Origin: Ceratodon purpureus
Taxonomy: Eukaryota; Streptophyta; Bryopsida; Pseudoditrichales; Ditrichaceae
Direction: 5' to 3'
Assembly: GCA_014871385.1 (NCBI GenBank)
Contig: CM026423.1
Span: forward strand, 757,308 to 821,307
DNA: 64,000 nt
Below the pieces are notes generated by a model. The model did not search any database. It worked only from the letters and a program-made list of their open reading frames with translations, and was not told the origin of the DNA. Shown in pieces: positions 33,056-45,232 of this stretch (within the stretch, counting starts at the first letter, position 1; every line of letters begins with the position of its first letter). The translations under genes and the position numbers were made by a program.

Positions 33056-34077
33056 ATGGTCTCCATCGTTTTAAAATTGCATCGTGTACATGGTCTCCAT
33101 TTTCCAGGCTGATGGCGGGATGGATGCTCCCCACTTTGAAGAGGACACGCCAGGAAACACCGAAAAGGACGAGGACTCGGTTGATGATGACGACGCTTTC
33201 ACTGGAGATCTAGACGAGATTCGATCTCGCCAGAAGCTTAACTCTGTCACTACGATTTGGAGTCTGAGAGTGAAGCCTTTTGCTTATTTACGTATGGACA
33301 TTCCTCTGTGCAGAATGCAGCCAATGCCTATTGTGCGCCCGATGATGCAGTGCGACCTGTCGAAACTGGAAGAGGAGTTCTCGCACGGGTACCGGGAGGG
33401 GGCATCTGTGTTTTACGTGTCAATTACAGATGAAGGAGGTAGGACTAGGGAAGTTTCGGCTGCTGATAAGGCCAGATGGGGCCCTATCTGGAAGAGGAAG
33501 AACGATTAGTTTAATGATTTCTTGCTATCGATCCCGGAGCTTGCAGGATATGCAGATCTAATGTTCTTTGTTTGTGACGGTAATCATCGTTGTCAAGCAT
33601 GGTTAAACCATATTGAGCGCCTACACAAGGGCGATGAATCGTGGCATTACCTTGTGGACTCTATCCTTCTGGACACAAAGGGTAGAATCGGGTTAGTCAT
33701 GCAGGTCATGCACAACATCAACAAGTAAGTTTCCTAAAGTCTTAATCGTGGTTATCTTTCCATTATTAAGATTCCTTCTGTATTTCATGTTAGTACATTA
33801 AATCTGGTTCTGTTGTACCTGTGCCAGGCATACCGAGGACAGTCATGTGAAGACGAACGATGTTCACACCCTTTTCAGAGTTCAAAAGTACGGCCTCATG
33901 CCCTTCGAGCAATTTAAGGAGCTGTTGTCCCCCTCGGATGTAAAGAGATGCAGGAAAACTAAGCACGGAACGTGGTACACATTACCTGTGAATGTATTCA
34001 CTAGTTTCATTTACCAGGTACACCATGAGATTCAACATCTCTAATTGTTTTATAAATTTCCCTCCGTATGTGCTCTT

Positions 34078-34800
34078 TGATGCAACCTCGGAGCCCTTGG
34101 TTTAATGCCTCGGTGCCGACGAGCAATGCTGGGGGCTCCAACTGTGGTCACTGCATGTCGTTATTACTCTCAGCGTTAGAGCCCTGTGAAGCAGCCTCGC
34201 AGCCCTTGGCTTAATGCCTCGGTGCCGACGAGCAATGCTGGGGGCTCCAACTGTGGTCACAGCATGTCGTTTTTACTCTCAGTGTTAGAGCCCTGTGAAG
34301 CAGCCTCGCAGCCCTTGGCTTAATGCCTCGGTGCCGACGAGCAATGCTGGGGGCTCCAACTGTGGTCACAGCATGTCGTTTTTACTCTCAGTGTTAGAGC
34401 CCTGTGGAGCAGCCTCGCAGCCCTTGGCTTAATGCCTCGGTGCCGACGAGCAATGCTGGGGGCTCCAACTGTGGTCACTGCATGTCGTTTTTACTCTCAG
34501 TGTTAGAGCCCTGTGAAGCAGCCTCGCATCCCATGGCCTAATGCCTCGGTGCGGAGGACTTATGCTGGGGGCACCAACTCTGCTTAGTGCATGTCTTCTG
34601 TCTTCTCAGTACTCGAGCCCTTTGAAGCAACCTCGCAGCCCTTGGCTGAATGCCTCGGTGCCGAGGTCAAATGCTCGGGGCTCCAATGCTGGTCACTGCA
34701 TGTATGTCGTTTCCTCGGTTCTAGAGCCCTTGGCTTCATGCCTGGCAGCACTTGCCATAATGCGTTGTTGCCGAGGACTAATGCTTGGGGCACCACCTCT
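34078..34800 (+). repeat. 109-bp variant of the palindrome minisatellite, array III
   Basis: About seven units occur in the intron 34018-34898. The core is GCCTCGGTGCCGACGAG, so one palindrome arm has changed, and the linker TGTTAGAGCCCTGTG differs from arrays I and II. Confidence 0.9.
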
Positions 34801-34958
34801 GATTACTGCATTCCGTTTTTTTGGTGAGTATTGTCGAATCCCCACTTCTCGCTATGATTCGTTCTATCATAATTTGACAAGTTTCTCGCTTGGTGCAGCA
34901 TGAGATCAGCAGAGCAGCAGACGAGGGGCTACGTGCTTACCTCGAGAATGCTGAGGGT

Positions 34959-35579
34959 TGTTAAAGGGATTTTCTGCCTTTTTACCTAGGAGCAGTTAAA
35001 TAGGAGCAGGAACAGTAAACTGCTAGGAGCAGTAAAAGCAGTTAGGAGCAGTAAAACAGTTAGTTACTGCAGATTTCTTAGTTACTGCGTTTTGGATGAA
35101 GTTTTGACAGTCGGATGAAAAATCGACTTGGATGAAAAACGGACTGATTGGAGGGTGGCGGCTAGGGTTTGGGGGGGGGGTTAGTGAGGAGTGAGGGTGG
35201 CGGCTCTCTCTCTCTCTCTCTCCCCTTGGAGTTTGTGCAGCTATGGAGGATTAGGAGAAGGTTAGGATGGTGGTAGTAGGAGCAGGATTGATAGGGCAGG
35301 ACTGATTGTATGAAGCAGTGAGTAATGGGAAAACAAGGACTCTTTTGAGCAGATTGAGTGTATACATTGAATGCTAGGATCTGTAGTCAGATTTGCTTTG
35401 TGGGTTCTTGCATTAATGGAGCAGTAGATCAGGGCGGTATGGTTAGAATCTGGTGCTGTTCAGGGGCAGAATGGTGTTGAGCAGAATTAGTTAGGTGGGT
35501 ACTAAAATTTCGAGGGTTTCTTCTTAGATCTGGACAGTAAACTTAGCTTCCAAAGGGTGAGCTAAATCACCCTTTAACA
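34959..35579 (+). repeat. 5' LTR
   Basis: 621 bp, TG...CA ends with the inverted pair TGTTAAAGGG / CCCTTTAACA. It contains repeated GGAGCAGTAAA motifs and a CT microsatellite. Confidence 0.95.
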
Positions 35580-35580
35580 T

Positions 35581-35592
35581 TGGCGACCATGC
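35581..35592 (+). promoter_or_regulatory. candidate primer-binding site
   Basis: TGGCGACCATGC starts one base after the LTR, as expected for a tRNA 3'-end complement. The priming tRNA is not identified. Confidence 0.5.
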
Positions 35593-36239
35593 AATAGTTC
35601 AAACCATGTGGCTCTTGCTGCACACGCCAGGACAGTACCTGGAGTGGTAGGTACAGTGGCGATCTAGAAGGGCAGGAGTAGATCTGACAGTGGCAGTGCC
35701 AGATCTGTGACAGTGACTGTCACAGTAACCAGATTTGTGACAAGTGGAAGTTACAGTGACTCGATCTGCAACAGTAGCAGTTTTGGGTAATGAAGGGGAG
35801 CAAATCAACAGTGACGGCAGGACATGTGCAGTCAAGAACCGGTGGGAGCAGTCAACAGCAAGCTGGAGGGGAGGCGCATCTCAGGAGCTGAGGACAGCTC
35901 TACAGCAAAAGGGGGATAGTCAGCCAGATTCAGGTAAGTTGCTGTTACCACTGATTTGAGGTTGCACTGCAATGAATAGTAGGAGGAATTTTTGAGCAGC
36001 AGTAAAAAAATGAACAGTCAGTAAAACAGTCGTAGATCTACTGTCTAGGTAAATATGAAGACAGTAAAAATGACACAGTAAAAATTAGAGAACCTGGCCC
36101 AAGCTTCAAGAATTGGCAGGAGGATGAAGAAGAAATTCGGAAGTACAAGGGACATCCACTATCACCTAGGACCAGCAGGAGGGAATTCCCAAGGCCAGGT
36201 GAAGGAGACACACAGCATTGCTGGAACCCCCAGACCAGA

Positions 36240-39200
36240 ATGGCATCAGCATACGACCATTACCAGGAGGAGGAAAAGAAAGGAGGCAGCAGACCAGACA
36301 CACCAAAACCAGGGGAGAAGACACCAGGTGACTTGGTGGAGACATTGGAGACGCTGAAGAAAAAGTTGGAAGAAGTTAACACTGGGGACAGAGTCCAGAC
36401 AGGAGCAGCAGCACTGTCAGAGATGTACAAAACGGGTAAGCCAGCACAGGTGAATCCCAGGAGACCAGTGGTACATTTTGCACAAGAGCAGTTCCAAGGA
36501 ATGGAGCTGGAGGAAGATGAGGAGGACAGAAGACAGCTGGAGGAGCTAAAGGCTCGACAGCAGGCGAGAAGGCAGGCAAAAAGAGAACGAAGAAACCAGC
36601 AGGCAACAGAGGACCTGTACAGGAGGCAGATGGAGGAGCTAGGCCAGGCAGCCAGGTTCAGAGAGACAATGGAGGCTTAAGAAGAAAAGAATCGGGAGGA
36701 GATCAAACTGAAGGAAGCCATGAAGCTATGGCAGGAAACAAAGAGGCTTGAAGAGCAGGACCAGGAGAAGCAGAGACAGGAGGCTCTCAGAACCTGGCAA
36801 GAGACTCAAAGGAGGGAGGAGATGAAGCAGGCAGCCGAGAGAAAAGAAGCAATGCAGCAGGACTTGCTAAGACAGGAAGCTCTGCGATTATTACAAGAGG
36901 CACAGAGATTGGAGGACCAGAAGAAGAAGGAGGAAGAAATGAAAGAAGCTACCCTGCAAGCGACCCTTTACAAATGGCAGGAGATACTGAGGGAAGAGAG
37001 CCAGAAACTCCAGGCCAAAGCAAGGGCGGATCCATGGGCAGCATATGACCATTCAGTGGTCCAGGGGGACAGACCAGGTCAGCTGAGGGAAGCAGAATTG
37101 ATGGGAGCACCCTACACCACATCTGTTATACCAGGAAGGCCAGGAACAGACCATTTCCTAACTTCGAGGACTCGGGTGAGCCCAACAGGAGGAGGAGGAG
37201 TACATTCTACTTACGTGGATCACCTTACAGGTGATGAGTACAGACCCGAAGTCAACAGAACTGCATACTGGCCAAGCGGAGGAGCAGAAGCTGGAACAGG
37301 AGTTCCGGACATAGGAACAGGATACAGAAGACCAGCGGAGATAATGAGAGGGATGCCATATGATACTAGGCCAGCAGGGGATACAGCGGACAGCAGTTAT
37401 CCAGTGAGGCATGGTCCACCAGCCTATACACCAGCTGCTCGACCTAGAGTACCACCAGTGACAGGACCAGTCCTTGTGGCTCAGAGGAAGCCGCTGACCT
37501 ACACGAAGTACAAGGAAGGGACGAATCCAGATGCCCATATACGGCAGTTTGAGAGGACCCTATGGCACAACGGAGAAACTGATGAGCAGGTGATAATCAA
37601 CCTGATGGGTACCACTTTGCTGGACAAGGTTGGTGCATGGTATGAGAATTTCCTGGAGAACCATGTCTACTGCTCATGGGAGGATGTTAAAGTTGCTTTC
37701 AGGAGGAGGTACAGAGACCAGACCACGGATGAGGCAGTATACAGGGAATTGAAGTCTTTCTACCAAGGGGACAGAGAGAAGGTACAAGATTACTATGATC
37801 GGTTCATGACTCTAATCAAATGTCTACAATCTGATCCAGGAGAAGGGTTCAGAATCACTAATTTTCGAGCAGGACTACTCGAGTATATCAAGATTACTAC
37901 CAGTGTAGCACCAGTCAAGAGCTTAACAGAATTAGTGGATGCAGCCTTGAGATGCGAGGAGAACTGCACTGACTCTAGTGGTAAACCCACTAAGATTGAG
38001 GTGAAGAAAGTGGAGACCAGCAGTAAGGCAGCCACAGTGACCAGGAAGGAAACAAGCCAGGAGGCTCCAAGGAAAGCCTGTGGAATCTGTAAGAAGCTGG
38101 GCCATGACGATGCAAACTGTTGGTACAACCCAGCCAACCAGAGGGGGTCAGGTGCGAAGAAGGAAGGAGAAGAACCTGTTTGTGTCAATGAAGTATCTGC
38201 TTCTAAACCAGCAGGAACTTACAGTTACAGCCAAGGGTACCAGAGACCACCGAACCCCAGGGCAGGCAGTAGTCAACAGAGGAGTTATGGTGATCAACCA
38301 CCGTGTTGCTTTTTGTGTGGAGGAGCAGACCACAGAAGCTGGAACTGCCCCAAGAAGGCACAATGGGATCAATTTTTAGCTGACCAGGAGAAGATGAACA
38401 AAAAACAGGATCACCATGTGAGCAATGTGGAAATTGAATGGCTGGATGAGCCACAGGACCTAGTGGACGTGGCCAATATGACCAGGGCTCAAAGGAAGAT
38501 GGAAGGATTACCTCCTATTGAAGACCAGTCCAAGGAACCAGAACCAAGGAAGGCCCAGACCAAGGAAGACTTGAAGGAGGATGAACGGCTCAGGGATTCT
38601 ATGCTAGAAGCCCTGAAAGAGATTCAGCTCAAGGAGGAGCAGGAGGCCAGAGCAGCAGAGCAGACCAAGACTGCTCACTCACATGAAGCTCAGGAGATGG
38701 CTGAAGCAGAGATACAAGACAGTGAGTGGGCAGGATTCCCAGATTCTGACGTCCTCAATTACAGCTTAAAGACTGCTCAACAGGGACCAGGAGTACCTGC
38801 AAGAACCAGTACAAGGGGGGACCAGGAGCAGGATTATGCAAACTTGGTGGGCAGGAGGATATTGGCCAGTCCAGTCACTGTGCCTTTGGGTCAGCTACTA
38901 CAGATGGCTCCAAACATGACTCAGATGGTCAAGGCTCATGTGTTTCCGGAGTTAAGGGCCAGTAAAGGTTCTGGTCAAGGCGAAATGGAGGGAGTGGAGC
39001 AGATGACCAGAAAAGGAGGTCAACCAGGTCTGATACCCAGCTTGGCAGTAGATGTTGATACAGAATTGCCTATGTTAACTGTGCAGATTGGCAACGGGAC
39101 CTTGAACAAGGTATTGCTAGACGGTGGATCTGGTGTCAATCTCATTACTGAAGAGGAGCAGAAGCGTTTAGGACTGAAGGACCCACAACCTGCTCCCTAC

Positions 39201-41252
39201 AGATTGAAGATGGCAGACCAGACTGTGGTGGAACCAGTAGGGATAATCAGAAATGTGAAGGATGTACTGGTCGTAGAGACAGTAGCACTGCCCCAACAAG
39301 ATGGAGACCAAGAGCCGGTGGCAGGAGCAGCAACAACCTATCTGGACCAATTTCTGACAATCATACCAGAGTACTCGACCAAGGGACTGGTCGAACAGCA
39401 AAAGGGGGATAGTGGTCACATATGCCAGGAAGGGTTCAGTTTAGATGACCAGAACAGAGCTGGCACCAGAGAGAAGCAAACAGTAGGTTCACAGGACCAA
39501 GACCAACTGAAGAGGACAAGAGAGGACCAGGGAGAAGACCAAGACCAGCTAAACAGGACAAGAGAGGACCAGAGAGAAGACCAGGGAGAAGACCAAGACC
39601 AGCTGAACAGGACAAGAGAGGACCAGGGAGAAGATCAAGACCAGCTGAAGAGGACAAGAGAGGACCAGGGAGAAGACCAAAACCAGCAGAGCAAGAGAAG
39701 AGAGGACCTGGAGGCAGACCAAGACAGTGCAGGCCTCAAGGACCAAGACAACAATTTTTTCAAGGATCAAGAAGCAGACCAAGACGAGCGGCGCAGGATC
39801 AGAGAGGACGAGGACAGCAAAAATGAGGAAGGACATGACAAAGATCAGGAGCAGGAGAACAGGTGGGAAGAGGGCCAGAATTTAGAAAAAGGAGATGAGG
39901 GCGAACTAGAGGAAAAATTAATAGAAAAAAGAGAAAAAACAGAGAAAGTAATCAGAAAAGGGGCAGGAGAGAAAGAAAGGAAGCAGCTAGCAGTATTGTG
40001 TGGGGTAGTCGGAATCAGCCCTCTAAAACAGGAAGAGGAGATGGGACAGCAGAAGGAGCACTATCAGGCAAGAAGAGGAGGCAGGCAGGGTTTCAGTAGC
40101 AGCGGCTGCCAAATCAGAGAGAAGCAGGAGCATTGCCAGCCAAGAGGAGGAGGCAGCCAAGTTTATAGCAGGAGCGGTTACCAAGAAGACCAGGAGCAAG
40201 AGCTTGAAGAACAGAAGAAAGTGGTTGGAGACCAAGAAGATGAGGCAGCAGCCAAGATAGAGGACCAGAAGAACGGGAGTCTGGAGAAGGACCAGCAGGA
40301 CATCAATCCAAATGACCAGGAAAAGAGAGTGGATAGGTTGGACCAGGGAAACAGGGACCAGCCAAGGTGGACCAGAAATGGAGGAGGTAAGAAAAATAAA
40401 AAAGAAAAAATTGAAGGTACTGACCAAGAGAAATGGGACCAGCAGGAGGTAGAACAAGAGCAACAAAGATCCAAAGACCAGGCTAGGATGCCACAGGGAT
40501 CTAGAGGAGGACACCAGGTCAAGACAATGGGTGGGCAGGTGAGTAGTCCAATACAGCTCTCCAGTAGCCCAGAGATGGTTTTAGTGTTGGCACCCACCAG
40601 GCAGCAGCCAGTATTAGAAGAGCAGCACCAAGAGCAGCACCAAGATCAGCATCAGGACCAGCCCCAGGAGCAGTCCAAGGAGCAACGCCAAGACCAGGTT
40701 ATAACGGACCAGCCAGAGGAGCAAGATCCTATAGACCAACAGGAGGAGCCAAGTGTGGATTTACCCACAAGCCAGGTAGACACCAGGATCTCAACCAGAT
40801 CAGGAGGGGCAGGACAGCAGGTACCAATGGACCAGGTGAGTATCACCAAGGAGGTGGGCCTATTGGTTCAGCAGTTGCAAGTGGCATTGGCACAAGCATC
40901 TCGTGTGCCGGATTTGCAGGAGCAGGAGGATTGGTCTGGCCCCAGCTACCCAGACCTTATCAGCTTCAGGCTTAGTCAGGAGGAGAAGATTTGGGAGTTG
41001 ACTAACCAGCTCCAACATGCTCAGCAGCGGTTAGTGGCACTTCAGCAGGACCAAAAGAGGGAGAACCAGGCCTGGGTTGATCAAGGGGTCCAGGCAGAGG
41101 TACTCAGGACCAGGAGGATGGAGTTGGAGGTCAAGACCAATGCCCGATTGAACAACTTCGACCGATTGGCACTAGAGAATCAGCAGTTGAGTATGAAGAG
41201 TACTGGTAGGACCAGTGGTAGACTCGGTTTTAAATTTTTTGACACTTTTTAA
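36240..41252 (+). pseudogene. gag polyprotein with zinc knuckles and retropepsin-like segment, interrupted by one stop
   Basis: An ATG at 36240 opens a frame that stops at TAA 36678-36680. The same frame resumes and runs from an ATG at 36720 to 41252 (1510 residues), so one nonsense change splits it. The N-terminal part is Glu/Gln/Arg-rich coiled coil. The retrotransposon gag core spans about residues 265-420 (numbered from 36720), with FRRRYRDQ and YYDRFM. Two CCHC knuckles follow, CGICKKLGHDDANC (about 453-468) and CFLCGGADHRSWNC (about 528-543). A protease-like site LLDGGSGVNLITEE lies near 798, as in plant Ty3-type elements, although the expected D-T/S-G is DGG. The C-terminal ~600 residues are low-complexity Asp/Gln/Glu/Lys with REDQGEDQDQL tandem repeats. 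Downstream translation from 36720 would keep the core. Confidence 0.9.
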
Positions 41253-41309
41253 TTTTTGGCTAACTACATAAAAGTAGAAAGCCGGAGCATCTGAGGGCAG
41301 ATGCAGACT

Positions 41310-41320
41310 AAAAGGGGGAT
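41310..41320 (+). promoter_or_regulatory. polypurine tract
   Basis: An AAAAGGGGGA tract lies immediately before the 3' LTR, the expected plus-strand primer site. Confidence 0.75.
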
Positions 41321-41322
41321 AA

Positions 41323-41942
41323 TGTTAAAGGGATTTTCTGCCTTTTTACCTAGGAGCAGTTAAATAGGAGCAGGAACAGTAAACTGCTAGGAGCAGTAAA
41401 AGCAGTTAGGAGCAGTAAAACAGTTAGTTACTGCAGATTTCTTAGTTACTGCGTTTTGGATGAAGTTTTGACAGTCGGATGAAAAATCGACTTGGATGAA
41501 AAACGGACTGATTGGAGGGTGGCGGCTAGGGTTTGGGGGGGGGTTAGTGAGGAGTGAGGGTGGCGGCTCTCTCTCTCTCTCTCTCCCCTTGGAGTTTGTG
41601 CAGCTATGGAGGATTAGGAGAAGGTTAGGATGGTGGTAGTAGGAGCAGGATTGATAGGGCAGGACTGATTGTATGAAGCAGTGAGTAATGGGAAAACAAG
41701 GACTCTTTTGAGCAGATTGAGTGTACACATTGAATGCTAGGATCTGTAGTGAGATTTGCTTTGTGGGTTCTTGCATTAATGGAGCAGTAGATCAGGGCGG
41801 TATGGTTAGAATCTCGTGCTGTTCAGGGGCAGAATGGTGTTGAGCAGAATTAGTTAGGTGGGTACTAAAATTTCGAGGGTTTCTTCTTAGATCTGGACAG
41901 TAAACTTAGCTTCCAAAGGGTGAGCTAAATCACCCTTCAACA
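41323..41942 (+). repeat. 3' LTR
   Basis: 620 bp, about 99% identical to the 5' LTR by eye. Confidence 0.95.
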
Positions 41943-42789
41943 AGGGTGACGTCGCCGAGAAAGATAAAGCAGCTGCAATGAAGTTGGCGGCTGCAAAGAA
42001 GACCGAGAACTTGATAAAGAAAATGAACAAGTTAACAGCGGTCGCTAACCCGGACCTAACACCAGGTTTCTTGAAAGAGGTATTGTTTCCATTTCTCCGG
42101 AGTACCATACATTATGCTCCACCGATCTATCGAATAAGAACACCACTGATTATGCCATACTGATCTTGGTTCGGGGTCTGCCAATTCAGATTGAGCGGCA
42201 ATACTCGTTGAACGGCTCCACGGGCGCCGAGTTGAATCTTGAAAAGCTGCAATCGATAGCAACGGCGAAGGCTTCTTCAACCGCCAAGATCAGATGGCTC
42301 GAGTTATTCAACTCCTCTATAGCCACAAGAGAGGCCCGGTGCCTACCACCTAAACCATGCAACGAGCAGAGGCTCACCCATTGGCTGGGAAGGGCATGCT
42401 TCTGGGCAGCAGTGAGTCATATCTCTCCACTACACTGTAATGCTATGCTGTATTTCTGTTTCGATCCTATTGTTAACTTCTGCGTACTTAATTAAATTAC
42501 GTATGCCTGGTCGATCTTTCAGTTGAGTGAGGAAGCATCCACTTCTCTGGACGACATTCTCCGCTCGGACCGACCTCCAATCAACATGAACGTCTCAACA
42601 GAGCCCATGGGTTTGGAGACCTACGTAGAGGATTGCAGAATGAAGCTATTTGACCATGCCTTCTTGTCGTACTTCAAAGGTACTGACGCCTTCACCAAGT
42701 CAACCGACTTCAAGGATTTCAAGGGGTCCGACTTAGTGGTTCGAAGAGTCCTTTACAGGTAATTCTCTTATCTTCACTTAGTTTACTAT

Positions 42790-43510
42790 GAGCATCCTCT
42801 TAAAGCAACCTCGCAGCCCTTGGCATAATGCCTCGGTGCCGAGGACAGTTGCTGAGGGCTCCAGCTCTGGTCAGTGCATGTAGTTCTTCATGTTTATTCT
42901 AGAGCCCTGTGAAGCAACCTCCCAGCCCCTGGCATAATGCCTCGGTGCCGAGGGCTTCTGCTGAGGGCTCCAACTGTGATGAGTGCATCATGTTCGTCTT
43001 GCTGCTCTGGAGCCCATTGAAGCAACCTCGCAGCCCTTGGCATAATGCCTCGGTGCCGAGGACCGTTGCTGAGGGCTCCAGCTCTGGTCAGTGCATGCAG
43101 TTCTTCATGTTTGTTCTAGAGCCCTGTGAAGCAACCTCGCAGCCCCTGGCATAATGCCTCGGTGCCGAGGACCGTTGCTGAGGGCTCCAGCTCTGGTCAG
43201 TTTATGTAGTTCTTCATGTTTGTTCTAGAGCCCTGTGAAGCAACCTCGCAGCCCCTGGCATAATGCCTCGGTGCCGAGGACTCCTGCTGAGGGCTTTAAC
43301 CGTGATGACTGCATAATGTTTTTCTTGCTGCTCTGGGGCCCATTGAAGCAACCTCGCAGCCCTTGGCATAATGCCTCGGTGCCGAGGACCCATTCTCAGG
43401 GCACCAGCTCAGTGCATGTAGTTCTTCTTGTTTGTTCTAGAGCGCTTTCTAGCTACCTCGCTGCCCTTGGTACAATGCCTCGGTGCCAATGACTACTGCT
43501 GGTTCAGGCT
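42790..43510 (+). repeat. palindrome minisatellite, array IV
   Basis: About seven units of 106-110 bp lie in the copy A intron 42759-43541, with the same CCTCGGTGCCGAGG core and a GAGGGCTCCAGCTCTGGTCAG flank. Confidence 0.92.
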
Positions 43511-44774
43511 GTAACTTACATGTTGGTCGTACGTAATGCAGGTACTTCAAGTACGAGCTACTGGCGAAAGGGGCAATCTTAAAGCATGATCTTCCGATAT
43601 TTCTTCAGGCTTGGGTTGATCGCTCCAGTCCCAGTTGCATGTTTTCTGCTGCTCAGCAACGAACCTGGACCACATCGCATCTTAGCGGCGGTGCGTGGTA
43701 CCTAGATTGCCTATCCAGCTTCACCCCATCGTTTAAAGTTGAGCTCAGGAAGTCGAGAGACTCCGTAGGTGAATCTGGGGCTGAGATGCAAGATCTTCTC
43801 GGGATCGAAGACGAGGCAGAGAGAGCAAAGGCCTTGAAGCGCCGCGTTGAGGAGGATCGCAGGAAGGCACAGAAGATCAAGGAGGCCGAGGAGAAGGCGC
43901 TTCAGAGGGAGGAGGAGAAGCAGCAGAAGGCCGCGGAGAAGAGTTCGAAGAAAGGCAAGAGGAAAGTGAAGTCCCCCGGCGGGGATGTTGTGAAAAGTCC
44001 TATAAGCAATTCGGGATCACAGGCACCTCCGAACTCAAGGGGCACAAAGCGCAATGTGGACTCTACGTACGAGGAAGCTCTCACTCAGGTCCCTAACATT
44101 AATGTAGGTGACGAGGAGGGGAGCAACAACCGCGAGCTCATCATCAATTCCTCACTGAAGGATGTCCTGGCGGGGTCCTCTAATAACTTCACCCAAGCCT
44201 ACCTCGACATCAAGAGTTTCCTGCTCAAGGTACTTTCTAATGTGCAATCGATTTCATCCAGGATACTGTAACCGTGCGCATGAAAATGTGGCCACGGGGT
44301 GCTATTTCGTTGTAGTCGTAAGTTAGAGTGATTTTGGCTTTGACTCCTTATTGAGGAGTACTTTGCTTGATATTGTGCAGCAGTCGGAAGGGAGATCCCT
44401 GCGCTTCAGGGGCGAGCCGAGGGTGCATCCGTTTGTTGACCTCATCATTGCGGACATTCCTGAGGGACTGCCGGTCCCTGGAGTTTCCGATCCTCCCACA
44501 TCCATCCCCTCATGGAATATTGACACCGATAACTGCTTGCAGCCCATTTTCGATTTCGCCGACAACCATTTACATGATGATGGGGCCGTCATATTATTCC
44601 ACCCCTTTCGTGCCTCAACAAAGGGTGAGATCTTCGGGTACTGCGACGCCTTTGAGTTTGAAGTTCGGAAAGAGTGGTGGGGGACGAATAAGCTTCACCT
44701 CACATCTCCCATCAATCCTACACTGACGGTAAGCTCACTTCTGGGTCACCCCCTAGTACAGTTTGTCATTGGTA

Positions 44775-45232
44775 TATCTTCAGCCCTTTGAAGCAACCTC
44801 GCAGCCCCTGGCATAATGCCTCGGTGCCGAGGGCTCCTGCTGAGGGCTCCAACTGTGATGAGTGCATCATGTTCTTCTTGCTGCTCTGGGGCCCACTGAA
44901 GCAACCTCGCAGCCCTTGGCATAATGCCTCGGTGCCGAGGACAGTTGCTGAGGGCTCCAGCTCTGGTCAGTGCATGTAGTTCTTCATGTTTATTCTAGAG
45001 CCCTGTGAAGCAACCTCGCAGCCCCTGGCATAATGCCTCGGTGCCGAGGGCTCCTGCTGAGGGCTCCAACTGTGATGAGTGCATCATGTTCTTCTTGCTG
45101 CTCTGGGGCCCACTGAAGCAACCTCGCAGCCCTTGGCATAATGCCTCGGTGCCGAGGACAGTTGCTGAGGGCTCCAGCTCTGGTCAGTGCATGTAGTTCT
45201 TCATGTTTATTCTAGAGCCCTGTGAAGCAACC
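44775..45232 (+). repeat. palindrome minisatellite, array V
   Basis: Four units lie in the copy A intron 44729-45254. They alternate as a two-unit higher-order repeat of about 217 bp. Confidence 0.92.

Larger units (their letters stand above)
34959..41942 (+). mobile_element. gag-only LTR retrotransposon (TR-GAG-like), 6984 bp
   Basis: LTRs at 34959-35579 and 41323-41942 start TGTTAAAGGG and end in CTTTAACA or CTTCAACA. A 5-bp AGGGT target duplication lies at 34954-34958 and 41943-41947. The LTRs differ at about four bases plus one G-run indel in 620 bp, so the insertion is recent. A candidate primer-binding site follows the 5' LTR and a purine tract precedes the 3' LTR. The only coding content is gag with a protease-like segment. 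There is no reverse transcriptase, RNase H or integrase, so it must rely on a partner element. It lies in the sense orientation inside a copy A exon. Confidence 0.95.

Noticed and set aside
34959..41942. Full autonomous Ty3-type retrotransposon
   Set aside because: No reverse transcriptase, RNase H or integrase motif is found in any frame between the gag stop and the 3' LTR; only 70 bp remain there.
29320..45232. CRISPR-like array
   Set aside because: The units are contiguous 108-bp repeats without unique spacers, in a spliced eukaryotic gene.
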